From assembly GCF_027943255.1 (NCBI RefSeq), contig NC_072892.1:25381792-25445791 (forward strand): a DNA stretch of 64,000 nucleotides. The letters are read 5' to 3'. The notes under the pieces were generated by a model. The model did not search any database. It worked only from the letters and a program-made list of their open reading frames with translations, and was not told where the DNA came from. The DNA is from Anastrepha obliqua (taxonomy: Eukaryota; Arthropoda; Insecta; Diptera; Tephritidae). Positions 21,639-33,952 of this stretch are shown here, in pieces. Each line of letters begins with the position of its first letter. Positions within the stretch are counted from its first letter, which is position 1. Both the position numbers and the translations under genes were made by a program.

Positions 21639-23468
21639 CAGTAGAAGCCCGATAAGTGCAATACCGATAACTGCAATTTCGCGGAAAGTACAATTCGATT
21701 TTGAGTCCATAGAAAACTCGAAAAGAGCAATAAAAAATTGCAATTTTCGGGCGCAAAAGAATTATTGTTCGAAGAAATTTTTTACTTAATACGGCAATGT
21801 ATTTGCGTTCATCACGCGCGAAGACACAGCTTTATAGCTATGCACAGTTATGGTTCTCGGAATTATTGCGACCAAAAACACTGTTCTCACGCTTTGTGAT
21901 TTTTGATTTTTACAAATAACTGTAAAATTGTAGCGCTGATATCATAAATTATGGCATCGAATCGTTTGTGACATTCAACACACGTTAGTTTCAAGCTGGT
22001 TCTTGAGAGTAAAACAATCGTTCGGAGTTTGAATCATTTTTTTTTTGCTTTCATCAAATAAAATCATGGGAAAAGTGAAAAAGAATCTACATTTTCTTAC
22101 ATTGAAAGAAAGAGATGAGATTCTCCAAAAAATTGAAAAAGGCGTTAAACAACGAGATCTTGCATTCGAATACAAAGTTGATTGCGCAACGATTTGCCGA
22201 ATAAAAAAACAATCCCGTTCATTAAAAGAAAATGCATACAATTCATTTTCACTTGGAAATAAACGGAAAACTTTGCGGTTTGGCAATCATCCAGAGCTCG
22301 AGAAGCGTTTGCACCAGTTTTTCATGAATCAGCGGCGACGAAATGCTCCTGTTTCTAGCTTGATATTGAAAAGCAAAGCATTAAAAATATTTGATGAAAT
22401 AAAAAAGGATGGAGAACAATTCAATGCAAGTGATGGATGGTTTTCGCGATTCAAGAAACGCTTCGGACTTCGCTATTTGACTGTGACTGGTGAATCATTA
22501 TCTTGGGATCCAGAAGCCATTGAGCCATTTAAGGAAAAATTGACGGCGAAAATCGCTGAAAAAGGATATGTAACATCACAAATATATAATGCTGATGAAA
22601 CGGGGCTCTTTTGGAAACTTTTGCCAAATAAAACCTACGTTTCGAAAAATGAAAAGAGTGCTCAGGCAACAAAGTTTCAAAAGATCGAATCAGTGTTCTT
22701 TTGTGTGCAAATGGTGATGGCAGCCACAAAATAAAACCATTAACGATCGGCAAATCTATGAATCCGCGTTGTTTTAAAAATTTTCGTCTACCGGTGAATT
22801 ATGCTAGCAATAACACTGCTTGGATGATGCGGGATATTTTCAAAAAGTGGTTCTTTGATAATTTTGTCGAAGAAGTGAAAAAATTCGCCAAAGAAAATGA
22901 TGTTCCACCCAAAGCATTACTCTTGCTGGATCAAGCCCCATCTCATCCGCCCGAAGAAGAATTAGTTTGTGGTGAGATCGAAGTGATGTATTTTCCGGCC
23001 AATTGCAATTGCGATTTTACAGCCAATGGATCAAGGTGTTATTAACTTGACAAAAATTCAATACAAAACATTGCTAATGGAAACCATAATTAGTGAAAAA
23101 GATTCTTTATTACATGAACTATTGAAGAAAATTGATTTGAAAACCGCTGTGATCATGTTGAGCCAAGCATGGGGGAAATCGCTCCCTGAAACGATCGCTA
23201 AATGCTAGAAAAGCGTATTGGGTACAAGCCCAACAGTTGACGCGATTCATATGTCCTTCCGCATTGATCTCTTTGTATTAATTTCAATAAATATGTGTTC
23301 ATTTTTCCTGAATATCGACCTTTTGAGCTCATTAATTGCATTGAATAGAGTTCAAATATTTTTCCCTAGGTATTCCTCGATCCACAGGAGAAATTCGCAA
23401 AAGTGCAATTTTTCGCTAAGTGCAATCATTGCTGAAATTTCCCAATTGTACTTATCGGGCTTCTACTG
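21639..23468 (+). mobile_element. pogo/Tigger-like DNA transposon
   Basis: The inverted ends CAGTAGAAGCCCGATAAGTG and, at the right, its reverse complement CAGTAGAAGCCCGATAAGTA are flanked by TA (21637-21638 and 23469-23470). The length is 1830 bp. Subterminal GCAATTTCGCGGAAAGT-like sequences also pair with the right side. The element sits in an AT-rich TTTATTTTA tract on both sides. Its transposase is listed separately. Confidence 0.93.
22066..23208 (+). pseudogene. CENP-B/Tigger-like transposase with two frameshifts
   Basis: Starting at the ATG at 22066, the protein has an N-terminal psq-type helix-turn-helix (LTLKERDEILQKIEKGVKQR, ATICRIKKQ). A CENP-B-type DNA-binding segment with SDGWFSRFKKRFGLR follows, and then the DDE_1 catalytic core. 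The first catalytic Asp is in IYNADETGLFW, and the second in ALLLLDQAPSHP, where Gln replaces the usual Asn. The third is in LQPMDQGVI. The frame shifts near 22700 (SVFFC to ANGDGSHK) and again near 23010, just before the LQPMDQG motif. There are no in-frame stops apart from those two shifts, and all three acidic residues are readable, so inactivation is fairly recent. The protein ends at 23208 after a short C-terminal segment. Confidence 0.9.
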
Positions 23469-25203
23469 TATTTTAATTTAATTTTATTATACTATATTTT
23501 ATTCTTATTATTTTATTTTACTTTCCTCTTTTACTTTTTTACATCTCTCGTGTTTCGGTTCAATGCATTTCTTATTTTTTGTTTCTATTTTGTAGTCCGT
23601 TATCAATTCCACTTCGTTTAATCTTTTAAATGTTGTTTTCGTACGTAATAATTCTCTCCTCTTATTACATAGTAAAAGTAGTAAAAGCGCAACATGCACT
23701 AGCAAAAATAGTCATAACAATCACAGCAACTGTCACATTTGCAGCAGCAAAGGCAAAACCAGAAAAAAAAAATTAAATAAAAGCACAATTGACAAAGTGT
23801 ATCGCAGGCAACTGTAATTTCTAACTTGTGCAGTTGCAATGTAAAGGAACAACAAAACCATCCACATTAACAACAACAGCAACAGTAGCAATACATACAT
23901 AAAGTGATTTGAAAAGTGAAAATTTGTACATACGTACATATGTACGTAAGACAACAACACAATGCACCCAAGTGGCCTTTTTACACTATTTCTCCTCCAT
24001 TATTTCTTGTTTTACGAGTTCACTGTTATTGTTTTTTATTAGGCACGACTACGCATACGCTTGAAAGTGCGACAAATAACTGTAAACACCCATTAGGAAA
24101 TTAAATTGAAATGGCTTTATTCCAATTTAAAGCGGAAAAGTAATTTTGTATGCTTAGTTATTGTTAAAAATAAAGCAAGTCCCTGACATTGAACTATAAA
24201 CATTAACTTGAGCTTAATGAAGTACGGCATTATTTTCAATTTTAGTACAAAACTCGTTGACATAACTGTGACTTTTTTGAGGGCTTTTATACATTTATAC
24301 ATACATATGTTTGAATATACATACATATGTATGGAGTTACCGAGATTAGTATATGTATGTATGTATGTACATCCCTTGGGATTTTAATAAATTCAATTGA
24401 AAGCCACCTTCTTTGTACGTGATATTTTCGATATTTATGTATATACTGTTACAACAACTCCTAGTGGATATTCGGGACAATACATTAAGGGGAAATGGAC
24501 CATACGAATTTAGTGAATGTTTGACGTATTGTTTATGTGAGTTAAATGTGATCGTGCAGAAATAAGTGCACGTACTTTTTCCAAGCCAACTTCTGCCTAT
24601 CCGTTTCAAAAAATCACTCAGAGCAGCAAATTCAATTATAGGCACTCAATAAATAAATAAATAGAACGCACTCGTGCATGCAACCGTAACCAGTTTTTGG
24701 TTGACAAAATGTAATAAAAAGAGAACGCGGCTCATCCGCGACATCACAGCAACACTGCTGTAGCAGCATTCATGTTGCTTGCTGACAGCTGGCAACAACA
24801 CTTGTGCATACAAACACAAGAAAATACAAAGTAAAACAGCCGTAGCAACAGCAAAAAAAAAAACACTGTTAAATGTGAATGAATCATGCTGACAAAAATT
24901 CCGAGGCGTATTATCAGACCTAAAACAAAATAGAAAATATGCATACAAAGCGAGTAGGTAAGAGCATAAAAAGTCAAGAAACACTCATTACATACATACA
25001 TACATACAGTTAACGAGTTGAGCAACAGCAGCATGTGACTGTGTTTGCGTAGCCAGCATTTACATGTGGATATGAATTTTTATTCAGCTTTGTATGTTGA
25101 TATATAACTACGTACACACATACATATAAACGTTTAGTATGTATATACATACAAGTGGGTATCCAATGCATATAAAGTAGTAAATTTTTAAGCATGTACT
25201 TAC
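23469..25203. other. lap intron near exon 1, non-coding
   Basis: Contains CAACAGCAACAG stretches and CATA/TATG microsatellites (around 23890-23950, 24296-24372, 24985-25005 and 25110-25150). No gene or element ends were recognised. Confidence 0.45.
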
Positions 25204-25339
25204 AATCCAAATGTTTCTTCTTGGGCCCGATGCACTCCTCTGTGGTGGCCTTGCACACCGACTTAGCCAGGCCTTGACCGGCCAAGCTATGCCGCGCCGC
25301 CAATAGCCGATCGTTGATGGTCTGCCCAGCCATAGTCAT
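25204..25339 (-). CDS. lap: lap (like-AP180/PICALM) first coding exon
   Basis: The minus-strand ATG is at 25339-25337 in a good context (GCATCATG), and 45 codons follow. The product begins [20 protein letters not shown] and continues [25 protein letters not shown], then a split codon at a GTAAGT donor. I recognise this as the extreme N terminus of the ANTH domain of AP180/CALM proteins. It carries the phosphoinositide-binding pattern K-x9-K-x-K-H (K30, K40, K42, H43). A second in-frame ATG two codons later is an alternative start. The first ATG is chosen because MTMAGQ matches the family. The intron to exon 2 is about 22.4 kb (2836-25203) and holds most of the mobile DNA in the left half of the window. 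Any 5' untranslated exon lies to the right and was not identified. Confidence 0.96.
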
Positions 25340-26161
25340 GATGCTGCCGGTTTTTAATTTGCTGTGCGCTTTGGTGGTGCTGTCTTAGCCGAAGTTGGGG
25401 AACTGAAATTGGAGTTTGCGTCTTTGAGGTTGGAGCTGTAAAACGTTCTCGTATTGGTGCTCACTGATCGATAGCTATTATTACAGTATGTCTAAAATTC
25501 CGTTTTCTCAATAGCAGTTCTCTCCCTTTTCTTCAATTTGCCTTTTGGTTTACTTTTATGCTATTCTGGTGAAGATGGGAAGTGAATTTAATTAAATGTG
25601 GTTTGATTTATTTTGCGATTGACTTGATTGACTGATTGAGTAAATGTTTGTTGGCAATTATTGTTGTTATTCGTGGGGTTATTTCGTATTGAGATCACAC
25701 AACCCGTATTTTGATTTAAATTTTTTAGTTAAATAACTATACTGAGCAGAGTGAAAAGTGATATTCTTAGCGAAATTTTGTGGTTTTTATGTTGCTTATT
25801 TTTAGCTTATTCATAAATTTATAATTTTTTTTAATGTTGAAGGCTTTTCAGATTTAGAAATTTATAACGAGACAAAAAAACATGCACCCACTGTAATAGA
25901 GCAGATTAACTTTTCCTTAACCTCTTTTCCTTTTTCCAACTGCCTGAGAAAATATATGTAAATGTGTCAGTATCAAAACTACGGCAAGGTCAGAGCAAAA
26001 TTCCGTTATTTTATTGTACTATTTTTTACGGTGGTAAACAAAGCCAGGTGATCTTAATTTGCATGACCTTAATTAATTTCGTGTCACTTCTCTCCAATTT
26101 AACCTTAAATACAAATTTCAAAGGGCACTTCAACTAAACATTACATAGATGCACCTTTGTA
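25340..26161. other. lap upstream region / 5' untranslated sequence
   Basis: Immediately upstream of the lap ATG on the minus strand is a CA-rich leader. Possible splice acceptors are TTTTACAG near 25437 and ATTTCAG near 25405. I cannot say which, if any, is used, or where transcription starts. Beyond about 25560 the sequence is AT-rich and unremarkable. Confidence 0.4.
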
Positions 26162-28175
26162 CACTTGTGTTCATAATGATAGCACTGCCAGCTGCGGAAC
26201 GCGCTAACGTAATACTCTGCTCAAACCTTAAAAGAAATTTCCTTTCAAATTTTGTTTTTGGCTTAAGGTAACGATATAGTAAATGAGTGCGAATTTGAAT
26301 TCGGTTTTGACTTATTCATATTAAAGCAGTGCTGCCATTGATTAACCAGCGAGCGGAAATATTTGTGCACAAAAACTATTTATATCTTAAAGCATATGGT
26401 TTTTGGTAAATTAACGGTTCTCGAGTGATTGAAATGAGCCTTGATCGAAAAATTGCGGAAGGAAAACAAAACCTGCTATGAAACACAAAAAATAATTGGC
26501 TGTTCAGCGAAAATGTTGTCTAAGACTTTAAAATGCAAGAATCGCTCTGAAACTCGGCGTCCAAAAGGATTTTCAAAATAGTTCATTTAGTGATACGACA
26601 GCCGATATTAGTGCTCAGTAGATTTCGGAAAATATAAAACTTAACGTGAGCGTAGTAACAGTGCGCGTAAATCTGAAAGCCCACAATACATGAAAGGAAC
26701 CACAAGAATAGGCTATCGAAATGGTAAAATATTTTATGGATGGTCGACAGTAAAGGAGTCTTTTTGAGCTCGAAAATTCAGCGTCAGAAGAAAATGCCGC
26801 AAAATGCTTGTAATCTACTAAATACAACATCAAGACCGTTAAGCATGGAAGGCCTAAAATAATGATACAGGGCCAATATATGAAAGGTAATCAAATTAAA
26901 GGTACTTTTTCCAATAGTGTTGTTTTGACAGCTCACGCGTTACTACTGTCAAACTAAAAACACAACTTTTTGCAGTATTCATTGACAAAGCCTTACGCCT
27001 CAAAAACGTTTGCATATCGTACAACTGTATTACGAATATCGACGATCTGTCAAAAGCGTTCATCGCGCGCTCAGGCCAACTTATGGTGTTCAGTGATGAG
27101 GCCCATTTTTGGCTTAATGGCTACGTTAATAAGCAAATTTGCCGTATTTGTGCTGAAGAGCAGCCCGAAGCCATTCGAGAACAGGCATTACATCCATTGA
27201 AAATAACAAAGAACCGTTGGGTGCGGGCTATGGGCTGGAGGAAACATTGGCCCATATTTTTTCAAAGATGAGGCTCCAATGTAACAGTGAATTGGCGCGA
27301 ATGTAACAGTGAATTGCGAACACTATTGCGCCATGATAAACGACTTATTAATGCCGGAAATTGAGTCCGTGATCTCCACAACATTTGGTGCCAACAAGAC
27401 GGCGCTACTTGCCATATAGCCCGTGTAACAATGGACTTACTGCGTCGGTGTTTCGGTGAGCAATTTATCTCTCGTGGGGGGCAAGTGGATTGGCCACCAA
27501 AATGGTGTTGGACTTTTATTTGTGGAGACATGTAAAGTCTAAATGCTTTGCGGATAAGCCAGCTTCGATTAAGGTATTGAAAGCCAATATTACTAAAAGG
27601 ATTCAAAATTGGTGTTAACGGATGGCCTAATTACGGCGCAGGTATTATTTTTAAAAATAAATGTCATGAATGGTTCTACACAAAAATAATAATATTGCCC
27701 AATCAATTTGAATTTTCGTTGTTTTATTTCAATTTAAAATCCAATACCTCTAAATTGATCAGCCTTCAGAAATTATCAGTAAAAGTCGTTTGAAATCATA
27801 GAAGACGTTATCCTGCCATATGCAGAAGGGGAAATGTTGCTGAAATGGGTCTTCCAACAGTATAACGACGCAAAACATACGAAAGATGCAAGTATTTTAG
27901 TGAACTCGATGCAGTGTGTATGTGCCACAGCCATTCGGAATAAGCTCTATATGACCAAAATGCTTTACCTTTGTTTTTTGAGTTCATGTTGAATTTCACA
28001 TCATTTTCGGTTTGACTATTAGTTTTGTGAACCTGAATTTTCTTCGTTTTATTGGAAGAAGTTGCAAAGAAAAATAAAACTGCATTCATCAAGCAATTAA
28101 AAAGTGATGACCTTTTCAAATGTAATTCGTGTCTCCTACTTTAGCTGTCGCTTACTATTAATATGAACACAACTG
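26162..28175 (+). mobile_element. Tc1-like element split by a nested mariner-like element
   Basis: The left end CACTTGTGTTCATAATGATA and the right end, reverse-complemented as CAGTTGTGTTCATATTAATA, are inverted. They are flanked by TA (26160-26161 and 28176-28177). Decayed Tc1-type transposase lies in two pieces. An N-terminal and middle part at 26420-26880 includes RRPKRIFKIVH-like and KYNIKTVKHG segments. A C-terminal part at 27790-27920 reads VILPYAEGEMLLKWVFQQYN and then DAKHTKD. The latter corresponds to the usual VFQQDNDPKHT with Tyr and Ala in place of two Asp. Between them sits the separate element 26884-27765. Removing it leaves about 1.13 kb, consistent with a degenerate, shortened Tc1-like transposon. 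Confidence 0.85.
26884..27765 (+). mobile_element. mariner-like element nested in the Tc1-like element
   Basis: The left end begins AAGGTAATCAAATTAAAGGTA and the right end, reverse-complemented, reads AAGGCTGATCAATTTAGAGG. This family is shared with 52942-53654. The plus-strand transposase remnant has LMVFSDEAHFWLNGYVNKQ (first Asp), QICRICAEEQPEAIREQ, WCQQDGATCHI-like sequence near 27390, VNWPPKWCWTF where the third acidic motif should be, and a tail near 27600. The N-terminal domain is mostly missing and several frame changes occur, so it is a dead copy. It lies between the two halves of the Tc1-like transposase, so it inserted later. Confidence 0.82.
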
Positions 28176-28212
28176 TATATCGGCCCGAGCATTTAAACAA
28201 GCAGCATGAAAA

Positions 28213-28445
28213 GGCGGCGTCTACTGTAGCCGAATGCGTTGGTGCGTGACTACCATTCGAGAGCACGTAGGTGCGAATCTCCGTGCATGAAACAGCTCCT
28301 CTTAAAAAACAATTTGCTGTTCGGAGTGGGCTTAAAACAGTAGGCGCCTGCATTTGTGGGAAAACATCAAGACACGCGCCACAAATGGGAGGAGGAGCTC
28401 GGCCAAACACCCACCAGCAGTGGTGTACCCGCCAATTATTTATTT
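28213..28445 (+). mobile_element. tRNA-derived SINE, copy 1
   Basis: It begins with a tRNA-like head. TAGCCGAATGCGTTGGTGCG resembles a Pol III A box, and about 40 bp later GTAGGTGCGAATCTCCGTG resembles a B box. The body then reads AGCTCCTCTTAAAAAACAAT, GTTCGGAGTGGGCTTAAAAC, GGAGGAGGAGCTCGGCC and AAACACCC. It ends near CGCCAATTATTTATTTTATT. Other copies lie at 36647-36785 (middle part), 45667-45947 (minus, most complete) and 50968-51106 (3' part). Compared with the most complete copy it lacks the middle section with GGCGGTCGCCCC. Confidence 0.85.
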
Positions 28446-31400
28446 TATTTTAATGTGTTGAGAAAACTACGCTAGATCTGAATTTAGCAAGAATAGTTTT
28501 ACAAATTAAATAACATTAACAACGTTCTACTTTTTTTTGTAATATAGGACTTTATAGAAAAAACTAATATTCGAATTAATTATGGTATACAAATTCATTA
28601 AAAAAAGGAGACCTTAGGGGAGTATACCGAAACGAATGATGTAGATTGAATGGTACATATGCGCAAACATATATACATACATACATACATATATACATGA
28701 GTATAAATACACAGTGTCGGTCAACCTAAAAGCACGTAATCCACTTTATATGAATTTAGTTGGATAAAAGTTGCAAAGATTTTCTAAATAATTTTTCAGC
28801 TACTCTTAGTGTGAAAAATATCCAATTCACTTAATCGTACTAAATGTCTATGTATTCCATGGAGCTCATACTTTAATTGTGTCCTACACTGTACGTATAC
28901 ATAAGCACACATACATGTAGGCACATATTTTATTATTTAGAGTTCATGCATACATACATACATATGATATGTACACAAGTGTGTATTTTATTATTTACAG
29001 TAATTTCAAAGTCAAAGGTATACATTTTTGCCAGAAAGCACAGTTATGTGTAAAAGTTATCTTTAAACTCATTGAGTTGATTTTTTGGTATCAAAAATTC
29101 TAACTAACCACCCTAGAAAGTAGAATGTAACCCGATTCAGGCTACTATTTCTGCCTTAAAGCAATCAGGCTATTCAGAATAACTTTTTTATTTTTTTAGG
29201 CGGTATTTATATTAATATTATTGTTTATTTGTTTTATGTTAGTTTCATAATTTTTTAATTTTTAAATATTTTATAAAACACTCTTTTATAATTTCCTTTT
29301 GTGCGCCGTTTTTTTATACATTTTTATACAATTTATAATTATTGCGAAAGGTAGTTGAGAGAAGTTATCACTTATTGCACACCTTTTTTCATTCTACCAT
29401 CTCTACACTTTTTTATTTTTGCCGTTTTTTTTTCTTTCTTCGTGTTTTATTTTTTATGTAGGTAGTATTTTTCAATGCACTGTGAGTTTTAGAATTTATC
29501 ACATCACTCATAAATTTTAATTTTTAATCTTTTTAGCTTTTTTTTTAATTCGATAATAAGCAATAGTTAATTTTCGCGCATTTCGGTTCTGGTGCATAAT
29601 ATTTTGAAGGCAGCGAGTGACGTATGAGAGGGGCGTTTGTACTTGTGCATGAAGAGCTGTTGGTGTTTTGTTTTCATTGTTTTTGTGTTTGGTGGAAAAT
29701 GTGTCAATAAAAAGGGGCGTTTGTGAGCCGGTTCTGGCACACATCACATTTCCACACACACGTATGCATATAATTGCTTCTATTTTGAAGCTAATGAAAC
29801 AGATCTTCTTCGAGAAACAAAGTCTACCACAGCTCAAGTTCTATCCGTATGCAGCAGTAAGTTCAACTCCTATGAAGCTCAGTCTCTCTCCAGCAAGCGG
29901 AAACTCTACCACACAACACCTCAAATCTCTTCACAGACCCTTGACAAAAGTTTAAGGCAATTCTTGGACTTGGCATTAGAATAAACGATTAGCCTGGGCG
30001 ATCGGTCCTACACCGCTCAGTGTATAACAACAACACTTGGTCAGTGCTGGAGAATATTCAACCAGCTTCACTAAATATTCTTTGTTAGTTGATATTCAAG
30101 TTTATCATACTTTTGGGCGCTACTTTTTTTTTAATAAACTTAATGTCTTAGTTGAATTCTTATATTCCCCAAGGCCAATTGCTTTGCGTTAATTTTTTGT
30201 AGCATTCGCAGATTAACCACGTTCAGGCAAGTATTCTGAAGTATAAAAATGGAATGGAAAAGTCTAAAAATTTAAACAGACGTGCACTAAAACCAAACTG
30301 AAAAGGTAAAAATATTGAAAACGACGACCACATTGTACTATTTACCACGTATTTGCTTAGCTGACTTCTTCTTTGAAGAGTAAGAGAAAATAGAAGATAT
30401 TATATTCTTTGCTATTGTAGATAAAAAAGGTTTGTACATTCATGTATATGATACATACATATGGTACACACACATACCAACATATGAATGTTGTATACAA
30501 TTTGTAAAATGCTATCGAACGGAACGCTCATACCGATAATTAAATAAAATACAGATTTCGAAAAAGTTTTCCTATGATTTGAGAAAATACCTTATATGCT
30601 TAAATCTTTCGACAAACGTATAACAATTAAGCTTTATGAGAAGATGCGAAAAATCAGCTACAAGTTCCAAGCCCAATAAGTTGCTATTTTTTCTAACACG
30701 TTAATAAATGTACATACATATATGGCTCAAAACATCAAAGTATTTTTAAACTGAAGAATTAAATACAGAAAATTTAGGTGACTAGTATGGAGTTAATTTT
30801 TACATTAATTAAAGAATTTCATTTTTTTTTTCTATTTTTAATTAAAGCATATTAAATTATTCAGTTCCAAATTTACAGCTGTAATAAGAACGCGGCACAT
30901 TTACGTGACCTCTTTAAATGTTCAACTATGCAGAACGGCCAAAATTGAAATTAAAAAGCATTTAAAATTACCAGGAAATTAACTCGTAATCTTTACTAAC
31001 AACATTTGAAATCTATGCCAACCCACTATGAAATCGATTTATGTTAACAGCTACTCGACGCCTGCCTGACTGACGCCCGAACCAAAGGCGGCCAACACCA
31101 CCACTACTTGGTCTAAGCGGCAGTCAACGAGCATAAGGATAGTATGAATTGTATATTATCCTTGAAAAGAACGAAAACGGCAAAATGTTGCTTTTGCTCG
31201 AAATTCGCATAACCAAACCACATATTTAGCAGCAGATGCGTAGCTACGATATTACAACCGCCCCAAAAGCTACAAGCGTTCGAGTAGGTTCTTCCCTCTA
31301 GCAATTGTTCAAGTAAACTCCCCCACAACACCCCCTTTTTGTTGGAAAACACTTTCACAGTGACAATACTACACGGCGCGTGAGTAACTGGCGCAGTTCA

Positions 31401-33952
31401 AAGCGCTGCGTTGACGTTGCTGAAAGCGTCGATGCTGACGTTGATAGTGGCAGTGGCGCCACAAAAATCAATGCCTGCCAGCTGCACCTGTGCTGAGTTC
31501 ACAAGAGCCAAGAGATGGCATGGAATACAGTATATTTGGAGTGTATTTTTTTTTTTTTTTTTTTTTTTTTTGCTTAAGCTCCAAGTCCAGCCAAATGTCC
31601 ACTACAATCGAATTTGCCAACGAGACAAAATACCAATTATCGAGTTCAATGTGGTTGAGCATAATAACCGACATAGTTGTTGAAGTATTTCCAGTCTCTA
31701 TTTGACTACAATGTTTGAATAGTTACAGCCACGTACTAAACGCACTTGCCTCATCGTCCATCTTCATACGACACCAGCTAGCTTCGGACAGACAAAAACT
31801 TTAGTGCCACCAAAGCAAACCGAAATTAATCTTATTCTTAAATTTGTATTTGCACATAAATTTTCTTGTCACAAAATTCTTTTTAATGCTTTTTTTCAAA
31901 GACGTTTCTACATTCTTTCTTTACTGCTTGTTAATCCACTTTTGCACTCACTTTTTATCTTTACCAACCAACTGGTTTCGGCTTTTGCACAGCGGCACAA
32001 TTGGTTTTTTCTTTTCGCCAAAAAGCTCTTCACACAAAATTCACGTAATTTTTTCGTTTAGAATTACTTGTTTGCCTGCAAAAGCAATTGCAATCAAAAT
32101 TTATTCTTCAGAATTCTTCTGCATGCGATACAATTTTCCTCTTTCGATTTTCCCAATTTGTGTTTCGCCTTCTCTCCGCACTTTTCTTTTGGCGTGTATG
32201 CTGTGTATGTGTGATTCGTGTCAATCGTTTGGGAGAAAAAAACTTTCTGGCCGTCGATTTTGGTGCCTCTGCTTTGGCCGCTGCTGCCACTTCTAATTGG
32301 ATTTCTGTTTTGCACGACATTTGCGCTAGACGGTACTGCCACATGATATTTCTGGCTTTTTAGAGGTGCCGGATCAGTGCGTTTTACTAAAAGAGCAATT
32401 GTGTTCATAAGCAACAAACATTCCATTTCTTTACTTCATTTAAGTAACTACACCGCAACTTCAAATTTTAAGTTATACAAATAATACAATCAAGGAGTTG
32501 GCCACATAAATAAGAATGTTTGATTATTCCTTTTATATTTTTTGTCACATTTGTAAGCATTTTTTAAAATAAAGTTATGTTAAATTAATTTTCTAACCGT
32601 TGAAGTAAAAACTACCCAGTATAGAATTTATAAAAACCACAGATGAAATTTGAAAGTTCCCTCTATGCTTATTAGAAGCATGCTTACATTGAGAAACTGA
32701 ATTGAAGTTAAAGAATTATCAAAAGCAAAACACAATTTTCGAATTTTAAACTTCAATAATCCCCAAAAACATGTCAACATCAAATCATGACGCTGTTGTT
32801 GTTGTAGCAGTTTTTACTAAGGTATTGAAAATTATTTACTTTTATTAACAATGATACATATATTTTTTTTACTTGACATCTTTGTTTTATTTCGCCGAAG
32901 AAATTGGAAATATTTCAAGCCACGGAAAAGTGTTTCTATGCCGGCGCGACCGAACCGACCATGATCAACATTTTCGACTATTGGCCTATTTATTTAATAG
33001 TTTTGTTTTATGCACTACGTGAAATAAATCTAACTGCACCTGTTCCGTCGAGAATAGTTTTGCACCCTATTATTTCCGACTAGGTAGCCTTAGGTCACAT
33101 TAAGAAATATTGCAGGGTATATCTTCCATAAGCTACACTTTCAGACTTCCCACATAAAGAAGAAAGATATATGTGAGGACGAGGAATTTTGATAAGTAAA
33201 TCGCCCCACCTAAGGTAGTTTATCAAAACTCACTACAGCAATGAAGAGGGTATTCCACAAATAACAACTACAAACAATAAATAACTAGTTTTAATTGATT
33301 TGAAGAACACTGAAATACAAGTTTTATTAGTTCAATCATACAAAATATTTTAAATGATTTGTTAATTAGAACTGAATAAATGCCTTGTATGCATGACACT
33401 TTTCACAGGGACTGCACTCACTTGCTTTTTAAACGTTAGGAGATATTACACTGTTTGAATAAATTATAGATCGCTAAATTTCATACACCGAACAGGTTCT
33501 ATTAATTTCAATTTAATTGTTAAATTTTCCTTCGCTTTGTTGAGTTATAAGTTGAAGATCCGCTAGCAGAGAATTGTAATGTCTTGCATGTCATCAAGGG
33601 GTACAGAATACAGAAATTGGCACCTTCCGAAAACCGCTACTTCATTATTGATGTTCTGGAAAATTTGTAATTTAAAAATTTTAAATCTTAAAAGCACAAG
33701 TAATTTCTCTTACTGTTTTTGCATATTGACGACACGACGAGTTAGAAAGGCACATCCTGTATTATATCATTCTTCATGCTAGCTCTGTAAATAGCTCTTA
33801 ACATAGCTATAACAAAACTTTACAAATATATATACCTTTTGTTAATGCCTGCCACTAAAATTTCAATCAAAATTCGGCACCGTAGTAACCCTGTCAAGCA
33901 GCTGTTTACCTGTTCGAAACGATAAGAATTACTCCGAAGATGATCTGTCAAA
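28446..33952. other. intergenic region between the lap upstream region and the RARS2-type gene
   Basis: About 5.5 kb in which I recognise no gene. It holds CATA/TATG microsatellites (28668-28700, 28945-28970), a T-run at 31545-31571, and a somewhat GC-richer patch at 31370-31510 and again at 32200-32300 that could be untranslated exon or promoter sequence of an unseen transcript. Frames of 68-150 codons at 31.1-32.4 kb have no recognisable domains, and several overlap each other on both strands. Confidence 0.4.

Noticed and set aside
31844..32426. Overlapping frames of 150 (plus) and 110 (minus) codons
   Set aside because: Both strands are open over the same bases, the compositions are biased, and neither peptide shows a recognisable domain. 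A non-coding exon is possible but unsupported.
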